Below, piece by piece: positions 38,267 through 48,675 of a DNA stretch of 64,000 nucleotides. Position 1 is the stretch's first letter; each line of letters opens with the position of its first letter. Where the stretch lies: contig CP073042.1 in assembly GCA_018114805.1 (NCBI GenBank), positions 5,997,501 to 6,061,500 on the forward strand, in the 5' to 3' direction. This DNA comes from Candidatus Streptomyces philanthi (GTDB lineage: Bacteria > Actinomycetota > Actinomycetes > Streptomycetales > Streptomycetaceae). The notes under the pieces were generated by a model. The model worked only from the letters and a program-made list of their open reading frames with translations, made no database searches and was not told the origin of the DNA. The position numbers were made by a program, and so were the translations under genes.

Positions 38267-38727
38267 GACGACCCACCGCCCGCGTGACCGGAAGCCCGCC
38301 CTTACGCTGGCTCTTCGTTCTCGTCGCCACTGCGCTGCTCACGGTGTCGGCCAGCGGTTGCGGCGCCCTGGCGGACGAGCCCGCCGGCTCCGGGGGCCTC
38401 GTCTCCCTGCACCGGGAGGGCGGCTACGCGGGCCGCTGGGACCAGGTCACCGTGTACGACGACGGCACCCTGCGCACCGAGCACCAGGGCGCCCGTGGCG
38501 GACGGGCCCGGCTCACCGATCAGGAGATGGGCCGACTGCGGGCCCTGCTGTGCGAGGTCGAGTTCGCCGACCTGCCGCGGCGCAGCGTCAGCGACATCGG
38601 CGGCGACCGGTACGTGTACCGGCTCACGTACCGCGGGCACAGCATCGCCACCGACCAGTCCCAAAAGCTCGGTGCCGTGGACGAGGTCATCGACCTGCTC
38701 GACCTCCGGCTGGCCGGGGGCCGGTGA
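38263..38727 (+). CDS. Putative lipoprotein with emfourin-like protease-inhibitor domain
   Basis: A 154-residue protein with a signal ending in a possible lipobox (TVSASGC). The mature part, SLHREGGYAGRWDQVTVYDDGTLRTEH followed by LTDQEMGRLRALLCEVEFADLP, resembles the emfourin/protealysin-inhibitor family in which a beta-sheet binds metalloproteases; the similarity is from memory and moderate. It contains one TTA codon (38302-38304), implying bldA dependence in Streptomyces. It starts at GTG overlapping a short upstream frame. Confidence 0.6.
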   Translation: MRRPTARVTGSPPLRWLFVLVATALLTVSASGCGALADEPAGSGGLVSLHREGGYAGRWDQVTVYDDGTLRTEHQGARGGRARLTDQEMGRLRALLCEVEFADLPRRSVSDIGGDRYVYRLTYRGHSIATDQSQKLGAVDEVIDLLDLRLAGGR

Positions 38728-38790
38728 CGGGGGCGCCCGGGGCACGGCCCATCCGCGCCGCGCGGGCCCGGGGCGGGGGAGAATGCCCTG

Positions 38791-39429
38791 GTGACTGACC
38801 GGATGAGCGACCACCAGAACACCGCTGCGGCCTGGGATCGGCTGACCGCCTGGCTGAAGGCGCACGCCCCGCTCTCATACGCGTCGCTGCTCCCGCCCGC
38901 CCCGGAGCGGGCCATCGAGGCCGCCGACGCCCGACTGAGGCGGCACGCGGACTTCGGGCTTCCCACGGAGCTGGCCGCGTTGTGGCGGCTGTGTGGTGGC
39001 GTGGAGCACCAGTACATCGAGGCCAACGAGGAGGAAGGCGAGGTCGGCTCGGGGGCGTTCCTGCCGGGCGGGGTTCTGCTCGGCCCGGCGGAGGCGCTCG
39101 GGCCGCGACTGCCCGAGCCCGGCCGCCGCGACGTGTGGGGCGCGCCGGTGGTGCCGTGGCTGACCCGCGACGAGGCGGGCCCCGAATCCGGCCACTACGG
39201 GGGCGCGGCCGGCGTCGGCTCCTGGTCGCTCCCCGACGACCTGGCCTTCGACCAGCCCGCCTACCCGTCGATCGCCGGCTACCTCGACGTCGTGCACCGC
39301 ACGCTCACCGAGGGGCCGGCCGACGCCATGGGCCCGGACCTGCCCGGCCTGGTGTGGGGCTGCCTCATCTGGGACGACCCGAAGCCGCTGCTGGACGACG
39401 CGCTGGAGTACTGGCGGCCCGTCCACTGA
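38791..39429 (+). CDS. SMI1/KNR4-family protein
   Basis: A 212-residue cytosolic protein. The SMI1/KNR4 opening is visible: AAWDRLTAWLKAHAPLSYASLLPPAPERAIEAADARL, then FGLPTELAALWRLCGGVE (the LPxEYxxLLxxxNG-type region) and the SIAGYLDVVHRTL end. The family includes immunity proteins of toxin systems and regulators of unknown kind; no toxin gene is adjacent. An in-frame ATG at 38803 is an alternative start. Confidence 0.75.
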   Translation: MTDRMSDHQNTAAAWDRLTAWLKAHAPLSYASLLPPAPERAIEAADARLRRHADFGLPTELAALWRLCGGVEHQYIEANEEEGEVGSGAFLPGGVLLGPAEALGPRLPEPGRRDVWGAPVVPWLTRDEAGPESGHYGGAAGVGSWSLPDDLAFDQPAYPSIAGYLDVVHRTLTEGPADAMGPDLPGLVWGCLIWDDPKPLLDDALEYWRPVH

Positions 39430-39622
39430 CCGGGCACCGGCCGTCCACCGACCCCGGCACGGGCCGGGCCCACCCGGCCCCCGCGCGCCCGGTCGCGGGT
39501 GGCGCCCATCGCGACGTACTCGACGACGTGCCAGGTCAGCCCCGCACCGAAAGGTACGATCGCCCGCACCGGACAAGGCGGACGGGAGCGGGAACGGGCA
39601 GGGAGAGGCGGCGCGTGGCGGC

Positions 39623-40954
39623 ATGCTGGTGGGAGTCAGGTGGGGGCCCGACGGGTGTTCCGCCGTGCTGCTCAGCGACTCCCGGGTGCTGGCCGCCGCG
39701 CGGGCACCCGGGCACGGGCGGACGGTCCTGACCCGGGTGTTGGCCGATGTGTACGGCGCGCACGCCGCGGCCGTACGGCATGTCACCTTCGTCATCGGGC
39801 CCGCCCTGCTGGCGGCGGTGCGGGAGCCCGCCGACGGGCCGGGGCAGGGGGCGGGCGAGGGCGCCGCGCGCGCCGTTCCGGTGGTCGCGGTGCGGATCGC
39901 GCCCTGGCCGGCCCGGCACCCTGCCCTGGCCCGGCACCCGTCGGCGCCCATCGCCGGGCTGGTGGCACGTTCGGTCACCCTGCCGGGCGGTCACGACCTG
40001 CTGGGGCGCGAGCTGGCCACGCTGGACGAGGCGCGGGTCGGAGAGCTGGCGGATGAGCTGGCCGCGAGCGGCGTGCGCGCCGTCGCCGTCGCGGCCTGCG
40101 GATCGCTGGCGGCGCCGGCCCACGAACGGACCTTCGGCGAGCGGCTGTTGGCGGCCGTACCGGGTCTGCGGATCTCGCTCTCCCACGAGTTCGGCGGCCA
40201 GGACCTGGCGGGTCGGGAGGCGTCGGCCGTGCTCAACGCGGCGCTCGCCGACGTGGCCGAGGAGGTGCTGGGCGCCTGCGAGGCCGCCGCTGGCCGGGTC
40301 GTGCCACGGGCGCAGCACGGCGTCGCGCGCGGGGACGGCGGCCGTACCCCGCTGGCCAGGGCGCGGACGCTGCCGGTCGTGGCCGTGGGCGCGGCGGAGG
40401 CCGCGGCGCTGTTGGGCGCGGCGCGGCTGGCGGGGCTTGAGCGGTGCCGGGTGCTGCTGCCGGGACCCGACGGCGCGCTGCTCGGCGAGGTCCGCAGCGG
40501 GGTGCCGTTGGTGCCGCCGGCCGACCTGGCGCTGATCGGGACCGCGCTGTGTCCGCCGATGGCCTGGGTCGACGAGGTCGTACAGGTCAAGGATGCCCGC
40601 GAGTTGGCGGCGGTGCGGCGGGACGCGGAGCAGCGCACCATCGCGATGGTCACCGCGCAGGGTGCGGCACCTGGCAGCGCGCGGTTGGTGGAAACTACCG
40701 TGGTCGCGCTGCCGTTCAGCCCGGCCGGCACCATACGGGTCCACCTGCGGGCCGTCGGCGAAGCCGCCGCCCCCGACGCCGCGCCAGACGGGTCCGGAGT
40801 CGGCGACGAGCGGGCGGCGGGCCGGTCGGGCGTAGGCGGTCAGCGGGCGCGGGAGGCCGGTGAGGCGCCAGCGGCCCGTAGGGCGGGGGAGGGGCGCGGC
40901 GCGCGGGCCGCCAAGGGCGCGCCCGGCGGCCGGCGTCTGCGGCGGTCCGGGTGA
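39623..40954 (+). CDS. Hydantoinase/oxoprolinase A-like protein, short form
   Basis: A 443-residue protein resembling the N-terminal and part of the catalytic region of HyuA/oxoprolinase: MLVGVRWGPDGCSAVLL fits the first actin-like strand, and ELADELAASGVRAVAVAACGSLAAPAHER and LRISLSHEFGGQDLAGREASAVLNAAL fit the hydantoinase region. The usual DxGGTxTDxVL motif is degenerate, and the protein is shorter than true HyuA (about 520-690). The last 60 residues are Ala/Gly/Arg-rich. Its stop overlaps the DUF917 gene (GTGA). In other loci such short HyuA-like proteins pair with DUF917. Confidence 0.65.
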   Translation: MLVGVRWGPDGCSAVLLSDSRVLAAARAPGHGRTVLTRVLADVYGAHAAAVRHVTFVIGPALLAAVREPADGPGQGAGEGAARAVPVVAVRIAPWPARHPALARHPSAPIAGLVARSVTLPGGHDLLGRELATLDEARVGELADELAASGVRAVAVAACGSLAAPAHERTFGERLLAAVPGLRISLSHEFGGQDLAGREASAVLNAALADVAEEVLGACEAAAGRVVPRAQHGVARGDGGRTPLARARTLPVVAVGAAEAAALLGAARLAGLERCRVLLPGPDGALLGEVRSGVPLVPPADLALIGTALCPPMAWVDEVVQVKDARELAAVRRDAEQRTIAMVTAQGAAPGSARLVETTVVALPFSPAGTIRVHLRAVGEAAAPDAAPDGSGVGDERAAGRSGVGGQRAREAGEAPAARRAGEGRGARAAKGAPGGRRLRRSG

Positions 40955-42041
40955 CGGCGCGCGAGGTGGAGCCGGTGCGGGCCATCGGCGCCGATGACGT
41001 GCCCACGCTGTGGGCGGGCGCGCAGTTCTACGCCCCCGCCTTCGGCGACGACGGCGCCGAGGGCCTGCTGGAGTGGGTGACCGCGCTGCTGGCCGAACAC
41101 GACACCGTCCCGCTGGTGCGGGCCGACGCTCTGCCGCCCGACGCCCGGTGCGCCGCGCTCGGCCTGGTCGGCTCTGGCACGGCATTGGCCGAACTCCCCC
41201 CAGCGGGGACGAGTTCACCACGGCCCTCGGCGGCCTTGAGCGGCGGCTCGGCCAGCGGGTCGAGGCCGTCTTCCCGCTCGCCGCCGCCCTCAACGCCCTG
41301 ACGCCGCTGGTGGCAGCCTGTCTGCGCGGGCTGCCGCTGATCGACAGCGACGGCATGGGGCGGGTCTTCCCGCTGGTGCAGTACACCTCGCTGCACCTGG
41401 CGGGCCTTCCGGTCGGCCGGTGTGCGCGGCGGGGCCGGCCGGCGAGAGCCTGACCGTGGAGGCGGCGTCCGCCGACCGGGTGGAGACGATGCTGCGGGCC
41501 CAGGTCCACCTGATGGGCGGCTGGGCGGCCACCGCCAGCTATCCGTGCGACGCCGCCGAACTGCGCGGCGCGGGCCTGCACGGCACGGTGTCCCGGCTGC
41601 TGGCCGCGGGGCGTGTCCTGCGCGCGGGCGGCCCGGTGGACCGGATGGTCAGCCGGTTGTCGGCCGTCACCGGCTGCCGCAGCGTGGGGCGGGGCCGGGT
41701 GATCGAGGTCGAGCAGCTCACCCGGCCGATGGAGTGGGCCCAGCCCGCGCACGCCTCGACGGTGCTGGTGGCCGAGTCCGGCGGGGCCGGGCGGTTGCTC
41801 CAACTGGAGTTGCAGAACGACATCCTGCTGGTCCTCGCCGACGGCGGCCGTACCGGACGTGATCTGCTTGCTGGACGCCGTACGGGGCGGCGTCGTCGGC
41901 CTGGACAGCCTGGGCGGTGGTGAGGTGGTGGAGGTGTTGGTGATGCCGGCCGCGCCGGTCTGGTATTCCCCGGCGGGTCTCGCGCTGGCGGGCCCGCGCG
42001 CCTTCGGCCTGCCGGTCGAGCACCCCCGGGTGGCCCGGTGA
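40951..42041 (+). pseudogene. DUF917 (S-methyl-thiohydantoin desulfurase-like) protein, three frameshifts
   Basis: DUF917 text is spread over three frames: IGADDVPTLWAGAQFYAPAF at the start; GLPLIDSDGMGRVFPLVQYTSLHLAG after a shift near 41205; AQVHLMGGWAATASYP after a shift near 41418; and VICLLDAVRGGVVGLDSL after one near 41850, ending at TGA 42041. The DSDGMGRxFP motif is the family signature. DUF917 proteins go with hydantoinases and some remove sulfur from thiohydantoins. Both ends overlap neighbours as GTGA, so three genes (HyuA-like, DUF917, PucR) form one coupled operon. Confidence 0.75.
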
Positions 42042-43660
42042 GGGCGCACCCGACTGGCCCGTGGGCCAGGCTCACCGTGGCCGAGATGCTGACGGTGGGC
42101 GCGCTGCGCGGCGCCGAGGAGGTGTTCCGGGCCGACGGCGGTGCCCCGGTGGAGCAGCTGGTGCTGGCCGGGGAGCTGCCGAGGCTGCGCGAGCTGGCGC
42201 CGGACACCGTGGTGGTGCTGCACGGCGAGGCGGCGAGCGGCGGCTGGTCGCTTGCCAGCGCCCTGCACATGGCCTGGGAGCGCCATGCCGCCCCGGGTCG
42301 CGCTGAGCCGCTCCGCCGCGCTGCTGGCGCGGCGGCTGGGCATCACCGTGCTCGCCGTCGACCGGGACCCGGTCGAGGTGACGCTCGCCCTGGCCGCCGA
42401 GGTGGCGCGGCCCGAGGCGGAACGCGCCCGCCGGGTGGCCGCCTGCGCCGAACTGCTGGCGCGCGAGTCCACCGTGCGCGGCGTGCTGGGCGTGCTGAAC
42501 GCGGAGTTGGCGGGCGTTCCGGTGGCCCTGCTCGTGGACGGCGGCCTCGTCGCCGGCCGCGCCGCCGCCCTGCGGTCCGCCCGTGGCCTGACCGACGTAC
42601 GGGTGGACGTCCCCGGGCCGGCCGGGGGGCGCTGGGCCGAGTTGGTGGCCGCCGTGCCCGAGCCGTCGGACGGCTATGCCGAGTACGTGCCCACGCTGCT
42701 GCGGCTGGCGCGGGCCCCGCTGCTGGCGGCCTCGGCCCGCCGGCGCATCGAGACGGCCCGGCGCACCGCCCGCGAACAGGCGGCCTTCCGGCTGCTGCGG
42801 GACAGCGTCGAGCACAGGCGGGCGGCTGCGGAGGAGGCGCCACCGGCCGCCGGTACGCGGCCGCCGCCCTACCGGGAGCCGCCGGTGTGGACCAGCGAAC
42901 TGGGATGGCGCGTCGAAGGGGGTCAACACGGCGTTGTGGCTCGCCGACCCCGCCGGCGCCCCGGGCACGCCGGCACCGGAGCGGACCACGATGGTACGGG
43001 CGGCGTGGGCCGAGCGACTGCCGGACCTGCCACTCGTCGCCGACCAGGGCGGCTGGCTGAGCTGGTGGAACCAGCCGCGTGACACGCCGGGCGGCGGCCC
43101 GCCCAAGCGGCTGCGCGCCCTCGTCGGCGACGTGGCCGGCGCGCACGGCGCCGTGGTCGGCGTCGGCTCACCGCTGCCGGGGGCCGCGGGGCTGCTGCGC
43201 TCGCTGCGCGAGGCCCGGTTGGCCGCGGGCGCCGCGGCGGCCGACGGGCCGGGCGGGGTGCTGGAGTTCGGCGCGGCTGGGGTGGCTGCCGCGCTGGCCG
43301 CGCTGCCGGTGGGCCACCTGGTGGCCGTCGCCGACCTGGTGTTCCCGGCCCTGGCCGACGTCCGTGACCGGGAGCAGATCGTACGGACCGTGCTGGCCGT
43401 GCTGGACCACGGCGGCTCGCTCAACCGGGCCGCGACGCGGCTCGGGGTGCACCGCAACACGGTGCTGGCCCGGTTGAAGCGGGCCCAGGAGGTCGGCCTG
43501 GCGTACGACGACCCGGCCAGCCGGCTCGCCGTGCATGTGCTGTGCCACGCGCTGGCGGCCGGTGGGCCGGGCGAGGCCCGGCAGACGGACGCGCCACCGC
43601 CCGACACCGGGCCGGGGCACGTAGCCGGCCGGGCGGCCGGTGCGCCGGCGACGCGGGGGC
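42038..43660 (+). pseudogene. PucR-type transcriptional regulator, frameshifted
   Basis: The N-terminal PucR domain (LTVAEMLTVGALRGAEEVF) is followed, after a shift near 42290, by SRSAALLARRLGITVLAVDRD, and after another near 42925 by a long C-terminal part ending in the PucR helix-turn-helix LDHGGSLNRAATRLGVHRNTVLARL (about 43405-43480). The frame then never meets a stop before the convergent hyuB gene, so the true end, probably near 43600-43660, must be hidden by another indel; the end given is an estimate. PucR proteins control purine or hydantoin use, fitting the neighbours. Confidence 0.75.
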
Positions 43661-43680
43661 GACGCGATGTGGGGCGGGGC

Positions 43681-43716
43681 GGGCGCCCGGCGGCGGTCAC
43701 CGCCGCCCCGGGCGCC
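43681..43716. terminator. Hairpin between PucR and hyuB genes
   Basis: GGGCGCCCGGCGGCGG pairs with CCGCCGCC(CC)GGGCGCCC with a two-base bulge and a 3-base loop, between the convergent regulator and hydantoinase genes. Confidence 0.6.
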
Positions 43717-43741
43717 CGCCCCGCGCGGGTCCGACGTGGCG

Positions 43742-45420
43742 TCAGTCGCCGACGCCGTACTGGCGCAGTGCCGCCTCCGGGCTCACGTACCGGTCGGCGA
43801 CGTCGGCGCGTACCGCCTCGGGTCCCGCTCGGCCGGGTCGCCGAAGCCGCCTCCGCCGCCGGTGGCGCACCGTACGACGTCGCCCTGTGCCAGCTTCAGG
43901 CCGTTGGCCTTGAGCAGCCGGCGCTCGTCGGGGCGGTCCGGGTTGATGACGACGTCGGGGCCGACCGCGTCGGCGCCGCCGAACAGGCCCCAGGCGGGCT
44001 GCCGGGAGCGCTCGAACCACAGCGACACGGTGCAGTCGGCCAGCGCCTCGTACTCGCGGACGACGCCGTTGCCGCCGCGCCACCGGCCGGCGCCGCCGCT
44101 GTCCGGCCGCATGCCGTAGGAGGTGACGCGGAACGGGTACCGGGTCTCGAAGACCTCGATCGGCACGTCCTTGAGGGAGCCGTTGACGTTGTTGATGAGC
44201 GCGCTCTCGCCGTCCGAGCCCCGCCAGGCCCCCCAACCGCCCAGCGTGGCCTCCAGGCTGACGTACTCCCGTGCGACGCGCGGGTCGAAGCCCGCGAGCA
44301 GCACGATCATCGAGTCGCCGTGGCTGGCCGCCGCGACCCGCTCGGGCACGGCCGGCGTCAGCGCGCGGCCCACCATGTCGATGAGCAGCCCGAGGTGGGA
44401 GAAGTACCACTGGCAGGCGGCGGGGGCCTTGGCGCCGAGGACCGAGCCCTCCCGCACCTGGGTGGTCATGGTGCGGAACGAGCCGCCATTGCCCAGCACG
44501 TCCGGGCTCACCAGCAGCTTTTAGCCGACCCGCAGGGCCGAGACCGCCTGCGAGACGCCGCAGTTGACGGGCCCGGTCGTCTGGTCGGCCGAGTCGGTGA
44601 CGTCGAAGTCGATGGTGTCGCCGGCGACCGTGATTCGCAGCCTGATCGGCACCGGCGTCGCCAGGTCGACGCCGTCGTTGTCGAGCACGCCGTCGGCCGT
44701 GTACACGCCGTCCAGGATGGCGGCGACCACCTCGCGCTCCAGCACCTCGGTCTGCCGGAAGATCTCGGCGCTGGCGCCCTCCAGGGTGTCCAGCCCGAAC
44801 CGGTCCACGATCTCCGTCAGCCGGGCCGACCCTATCTGGATGCAGGCGATCATCGCGTGCATGTCGCCCGTGGTGGGGTACGGGAAGCGGACGTTGGTGC
44901 TGATCGTGTCGATGATCTCGCGGACGAACTCGCCGCCCGACACCAGCTTCTGCGGACCCAGCCGCAGCCCCTCCTGGAAGATGTTGACCGAGTCCATCGA
45001 GCCGCCTGGGTCCTTGGACCCCACGTCGATCCAGTGCGCCCGGGAGGCCGTGAAGCCGATCAGGCGCTCGTCGTGGAAGACCGGCCCGAAGATGGTGACG
45101 TCGTTGAGGTGGGTGCCGCCCAGGAAGCTGTCGTTGAGGATCCACACGTCCCCCGGCTGCCACACCTCCCGCCCGAAGCGCTCCTCGGTGGCCAGCGTGC
45201 AGGTCTCCAGGTTGCCGAGGAAGATGGGCAGCCCCGCCGACTGTCCGAGCACCTGGTGGTGGGCGTCGAGCAGCGCGACCACGCAGTCGCCGCACTCGTA
45301 GATGATGGGCGTGCGCGCGGAGCGGATGAGCCTCGCGTTCATGTCCTCCGCCGCCGAGTTGAGCGCGCTGCGGATGATCTCGACGGTTACCGGGTCGACT
45401 GCCGTGGTGGTGGTCATCAC
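43742..45420 (-). pseudogene. Hydantoinase B / oxoprolinase beta subunit, TAA plus frameshift
   Basis: HyuB family: VTVEIIRSALNSAAEDMNARLIRSARTPIIYE, then GDVWILNDSFLGGTHLNDVT, then VSPDVLGNGGSFR and RPDSGGAGRWRGGNG after the stop. TAA at 44523-44521 interrupts ALRVG-stop-KLLVSPD in frame; homologues have an aromatic residue there, so TAC to TAA is plausible. A frameshift near 43820 moves the tail (VRADVADRYVSPEAALRQYG) into another frame ending at TGA 43742. HyuA and HyuB together open hydantoins or 5-oxoproline with ATP. The ATG overlaps the hyuA stop (TGATG). Confidence 0.8.
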
Positions 45421-47457
45421 TTGCCCTTCACTCGGATGATCAGTGAGCCGATCTCGTCCACGCTCACGTCGTACCCGGGCGGTACGACGCTGGTGGCGGT
45501 GGCCTCGACGATGACCGCCGGCCCCTCGAAGTGGTGCCCCGCCCGCAGGTCGTCGCGGTGCACGACGACGGACTCGGTCTCTCGGCCGCCGAAGACGACC
45601 GGGCGGGTGCGGTGCGGGAAGCCCGGTCCGTCGGCCTTCTCCAGTGGCTCGGGCTCGGCGCGGCCCAGGTCGCCGAGGGCGGTGCTGCGCAGGGTGACGA
45701 ACTCGATCGGCGCCCCGGGGTTGGCGTGCCCGTAGCGGCTGTGGTGCATCGCGGCGAAGCGCTCAGCTATCACCGCCCGGAAGTCCTCCCGCCGGGGCTC
45801 GGCCGCATCGGTGAGCGGCACGGTGAGGGTGTACTCCTGGGCGGCGTAGCGGATGTCCACGGCGTGCTGGACGGTGCGCTGGTCCGCGACGACGCCCTCA
45901 CCTGCCAGCGAGGCCAGGCCCTCCTCCTCCATCGCGGTGAGCCTGGCGGCCATGTCGCCGCCATCCAGGTCCTCGTCGAGGAAGAAGTACGGCTCCGAGA
46001 AGTCCTTGCGGATCTGCGTCTGGAGCATGCCCCAGGCCGAGAACGCGCCGGGGAACCGGGGCACGATCGTCTCGGCGATGCCCAGTTCGCGGGCGAGGAA
46101 GACCGCGTGCATGGGGCCGGCGCCGCCGAAGGCGACCAGGCTGAAGTCGCGCGGCTCGATGCCACGGGAGACGGTGATGGTGCGGATGGCCTGGGCCATC
46201 TTCGAGTTGGCGACGTCGCAGATGCCCTCGGCCATGGCGGTGGTGCCCAGCCCAAGTTCGCCGGCGAGCCGGTCGACGGCGCTGAGCGCCGCCTCCTGGT
46301 CCAGCGTCATCCGGCCGGCGGCGAAGCCCTGTGGGTCGACCCGGCCGAGCACCAGGTTGGCGTCGGTGACGGTCGGCTCGGTGCCGCCCCGCCCGTAGCA
46401 GGCCGGCCCCGGGCTCGCGCCCGCCGAGCGCGGGCCCACCCGCAACCCGCCCGCCTCGGCGTACGCGACGGACCCGCCACCCGCCCCGACGGTGTGGATG
46501 TTGACCACGCTCATCAGCATCGGCAGGCCCTCAAGCCGGGCCTCGGCGGCGACGTCCGGCTCCCCGTCCACGATGAGCGACACGTCGAAGGAGGTACCGC
46601 CCATGTCGACGCTGATGAGGTTGGGCCGGTCGGTCACCCGGGCCAGTTCGTGGGAGCCCATCGCCCCGCCGACCGGGCCCGACAGCAGCGTCTGGAGCGG
46701 GCGCCGCCGCGCGGACTGTGCGGTCAGCACACCGCCGGAGGACTGCATGACGTGCAGCGGGACGGCCAGCCTGCCCTGGCGCAGCTCCTCCTCCAGGCGG
46801 CTGAGGTACTGGCGGACCACGGGCCCGGTGTAGCTCTCGATCACGGCGGACGAGGTGCGCTCGTACTGCGCCACTCCTTGGCCGCCTCGTGCGAGAGCGA
46901 GACCGTGAAGTCCTCGCCCAGTTCCTCGGCGAGGATCTCCCTGCCCGCAGCTCGTGCGCCGGGTTCTTGTAGCTGAACAGGAAGGCGACGGCGATCGCGC
47001 CGTGTCCCTCGCGCCGCGCCTGGCGCGCGGCCCGCCGTACGGCCTCCTCGTCCAGCGGCCGCACCTGCGAGCCGTCCTGCGCGAGCCGCCCGCTGATCGC
47101 CACCACGTCCCGGCGCGGGACCAGCGGCTCCGGCTTGCGGTAGTGCACGTTGTACAGCCGCGTCCGTGGGCCCCGCGCGATGTGGTACGTGTCCTCGGCC
47201 CCCTCGGTGGCGAGCAGCAGGACGCGCACGCCGCGCCGTTCCAGGAAGGCGTTGAGCCCCTGGGTGGTGCCGTGCACCATGAAGCTGATGTCGCCGGGGC
47301 AGTCGACGACCGACGCGAGTCCGGACAGGACGCCGCGGCTCAGGTCGTCCGGCGTCGTGGACGTCTTGGTCGCGGCGAAGCGGCCGGTCTCCTCGTCGTA
47401 GGTGACGACATCGGTGAACGTTCCTCCGATGTCCATGGACACGCGGTAGCGGGTCAT
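45417..47457 (-). pseudogene. Hydantoinase A / oxoprolinase alpha subunit, two frameshifts
   Basis: A full-length HyuA of about 680 codons in two frames. N-terminus: VSMDIGGTFTDVVTYDEETG, the ATPase-like motif, and FMVHGTTQGLNAFLERRG. After NPAHELR near 46953 the frame shifts; ILAEELGEDFTVSLSHEA is in one frame, and from about 46877 YERTSSAVIESYTGPVV, then LISVDMGGTSFDVSLI and SVVNIHTVGAGGGS, are in another to the end. The subunit activates hydantoin or 5-oxoproline by phosphorylation. It overlaps hyuB (TGATG), so the two are co-translated. Confidence 0.8.
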
Positions 47458-47675
47458 GAACCCTCCTTGAGTGCGCGCAAGCTAGAAGGTGCCCTGTGCG
47501 CCACCATGTGCCCGCCGCACAACCGATCGGGCCTCACCCGTGCGCCGCGCACCCCCGCGTCGGACGCTCGTACGGGTGTCCGGCGCCGGCCGTGCCGGCG
47601 CGGGGGCAGCCAGACCGGGGCTGGGCCGCCCCGCACGACGGGCGCACGGCACACACGGGACGCGCGGGGCCCCTG

Positions 47676-47695
47676 CCCCGCCCCGGTGGGCGGGG
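47676..47695 (-). terminator. Short hairpin after the NTF2-like gene
   Basis: CCCCGCCC-CGGT-GGGCGGGG forms an 8-pair stem with a 4-base loop just past the stop at 47699. Confidence 0.5.
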
Positions 47696-47698
47696 TGG

Positions 47699-48193
47699 TC
47701 AGCCGGCGCCCTGCTGGTCCTCGCGCAGATGCGTGATGAGCCAGCGTCCGTCGGCGCGCCGCAGCACGGCGGTGTTGCGCAACAGCGCCGACGGCCGGTC
47801 GTGGTAGTCGACGCGCACCCGGTGCCGGCACACCGCCAACTCCCCGAAGACGTCGATAACCTGGTCGTACGCGGTCAACCCGGCCTCGACCGGCCCACCG
47901 CCGTCCCCCTCGGTGGTGGGCCGCCGCGCGCGTATGCAGTCGAGATCCGGCTTGCCGAGCAGGAGTTGCGGCGCGGCCGAGTCCCAGATGGTGGCCTCGG
48001 GGTCGAGATGGGCGTCGATCCGGGCCCGGTCGCCCGACAGGTACGCCTCGTACATGTCGGTGAACATCGCCCACATGGCGGCGAGGTCGGCGGCCGCACC
48101 GCCGGGGCGCGCGGCGCTGTGGCCTTCCCCGGCCGGCGAGGTCGGGGTGGTCGGCGTGATCGGTGAGGTCGGCGTGGGTGGTACGGAGGGCAT
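47699..48193 (-). CDS. NTF2-like/SnoaL-type protein (DUF4440-like)
   Basis: A 164-residue protein. After a Pro/Thr-rich N-terminus, the NTF2-like fold reads LAAMWAMFTDMYEAYLSGDRARIDAHLDPEATIWDSAA, typical of the DUF4440/SnoaL-like group, and ends with RVDYHDRPSALLRNTAVLRRADGRWLITHL. Such proteins bind small molecules or catalyse isomerisation; function here unknown. ATG 48193 is preferred because GAGAGG lies eight bases upstream; a GTG at 48202 is also possible. It lies divergent from the phytase and upstream of hyuA on the same strand, possibly metabolically linked. Confidence 0.72.
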   Translation of the reverse strand: MPSVPPTPTSPITPTTPTSPAGEGHSAARPGGAAADLAAMWAMFTDMYEAYLSGDRARIDAHLDPEATIWDSAAPQLLLGKPDLDCIRARRPTTEGDGGGPVEAGLTAYDQVIDVFGELAVCRHRVRVDYHDRPSALLRNTAVLRRADGRWLITHLREDQQGAG

Positions 48194-48675
48194 GGCTGGC
48201 ACCTCTCGTCGGGTTTCGGGGATTCAGCGGGCCCGTCGAGACGCGGGGCTGGCGGCCGCGCCGTGACCGTCCGGGACGGTCGGCCCGCGTCGTCGGCCAC
48301 GTCTCCGTTCCGGCCCGCAGGGGCGTTGACCACCCCGCGCCGGCCCGCAAAGGGCGTTGACCACCGCACGCGCCGGCCGGGGCCGGCGATCCGGCGAGGG
48401 GTCGCGGGCCCCGGGCCGGGCTCGCGATGGGCTGTTGCTGCTGGTGGTGCGCGCCCTACCAACGCCGACACCGGGGCCCCGGGCGGCGCCCGCCGCCCCC
48501 ACGGGCCGGCGCGGCTCAAGGGGCATTGGCTGTCGGTGCCGTGCCGGGGGCGGGCTCGCGGAGGCCAGCCGTTCACGCCCTGGACAGCTCGCACTCCCCT
48601 CACCGGACGCGAGGACTTCACGGTGCGACCAGAGGGTGGATTCGTCATGTTCGCGACATGAAAGGACTCCGCTCC
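48194..48675. repeat. Spacer with a 25-26-base direct repeat
   Basis: A 482-base region between divergent genes. CCGGCCCGCAGGGGCGTTGACCACC at 48310-48334 recurs, with one substitution and one added base, at 48340-48365. No gene is supported; promoters for the NTF2-like gene and the phytase gene should be here. TTGACC in each copy could be a -35-like element. Confidence 0.45.

Noticed and set aside
42676..45735. A 1019-codon plus-strand open frame running into hyuB
   Set aside because: Only its first part is PucR; the rest is antisense to hyuB and has no protein-like composition. The regulator simply lacks its stop because of an indel.
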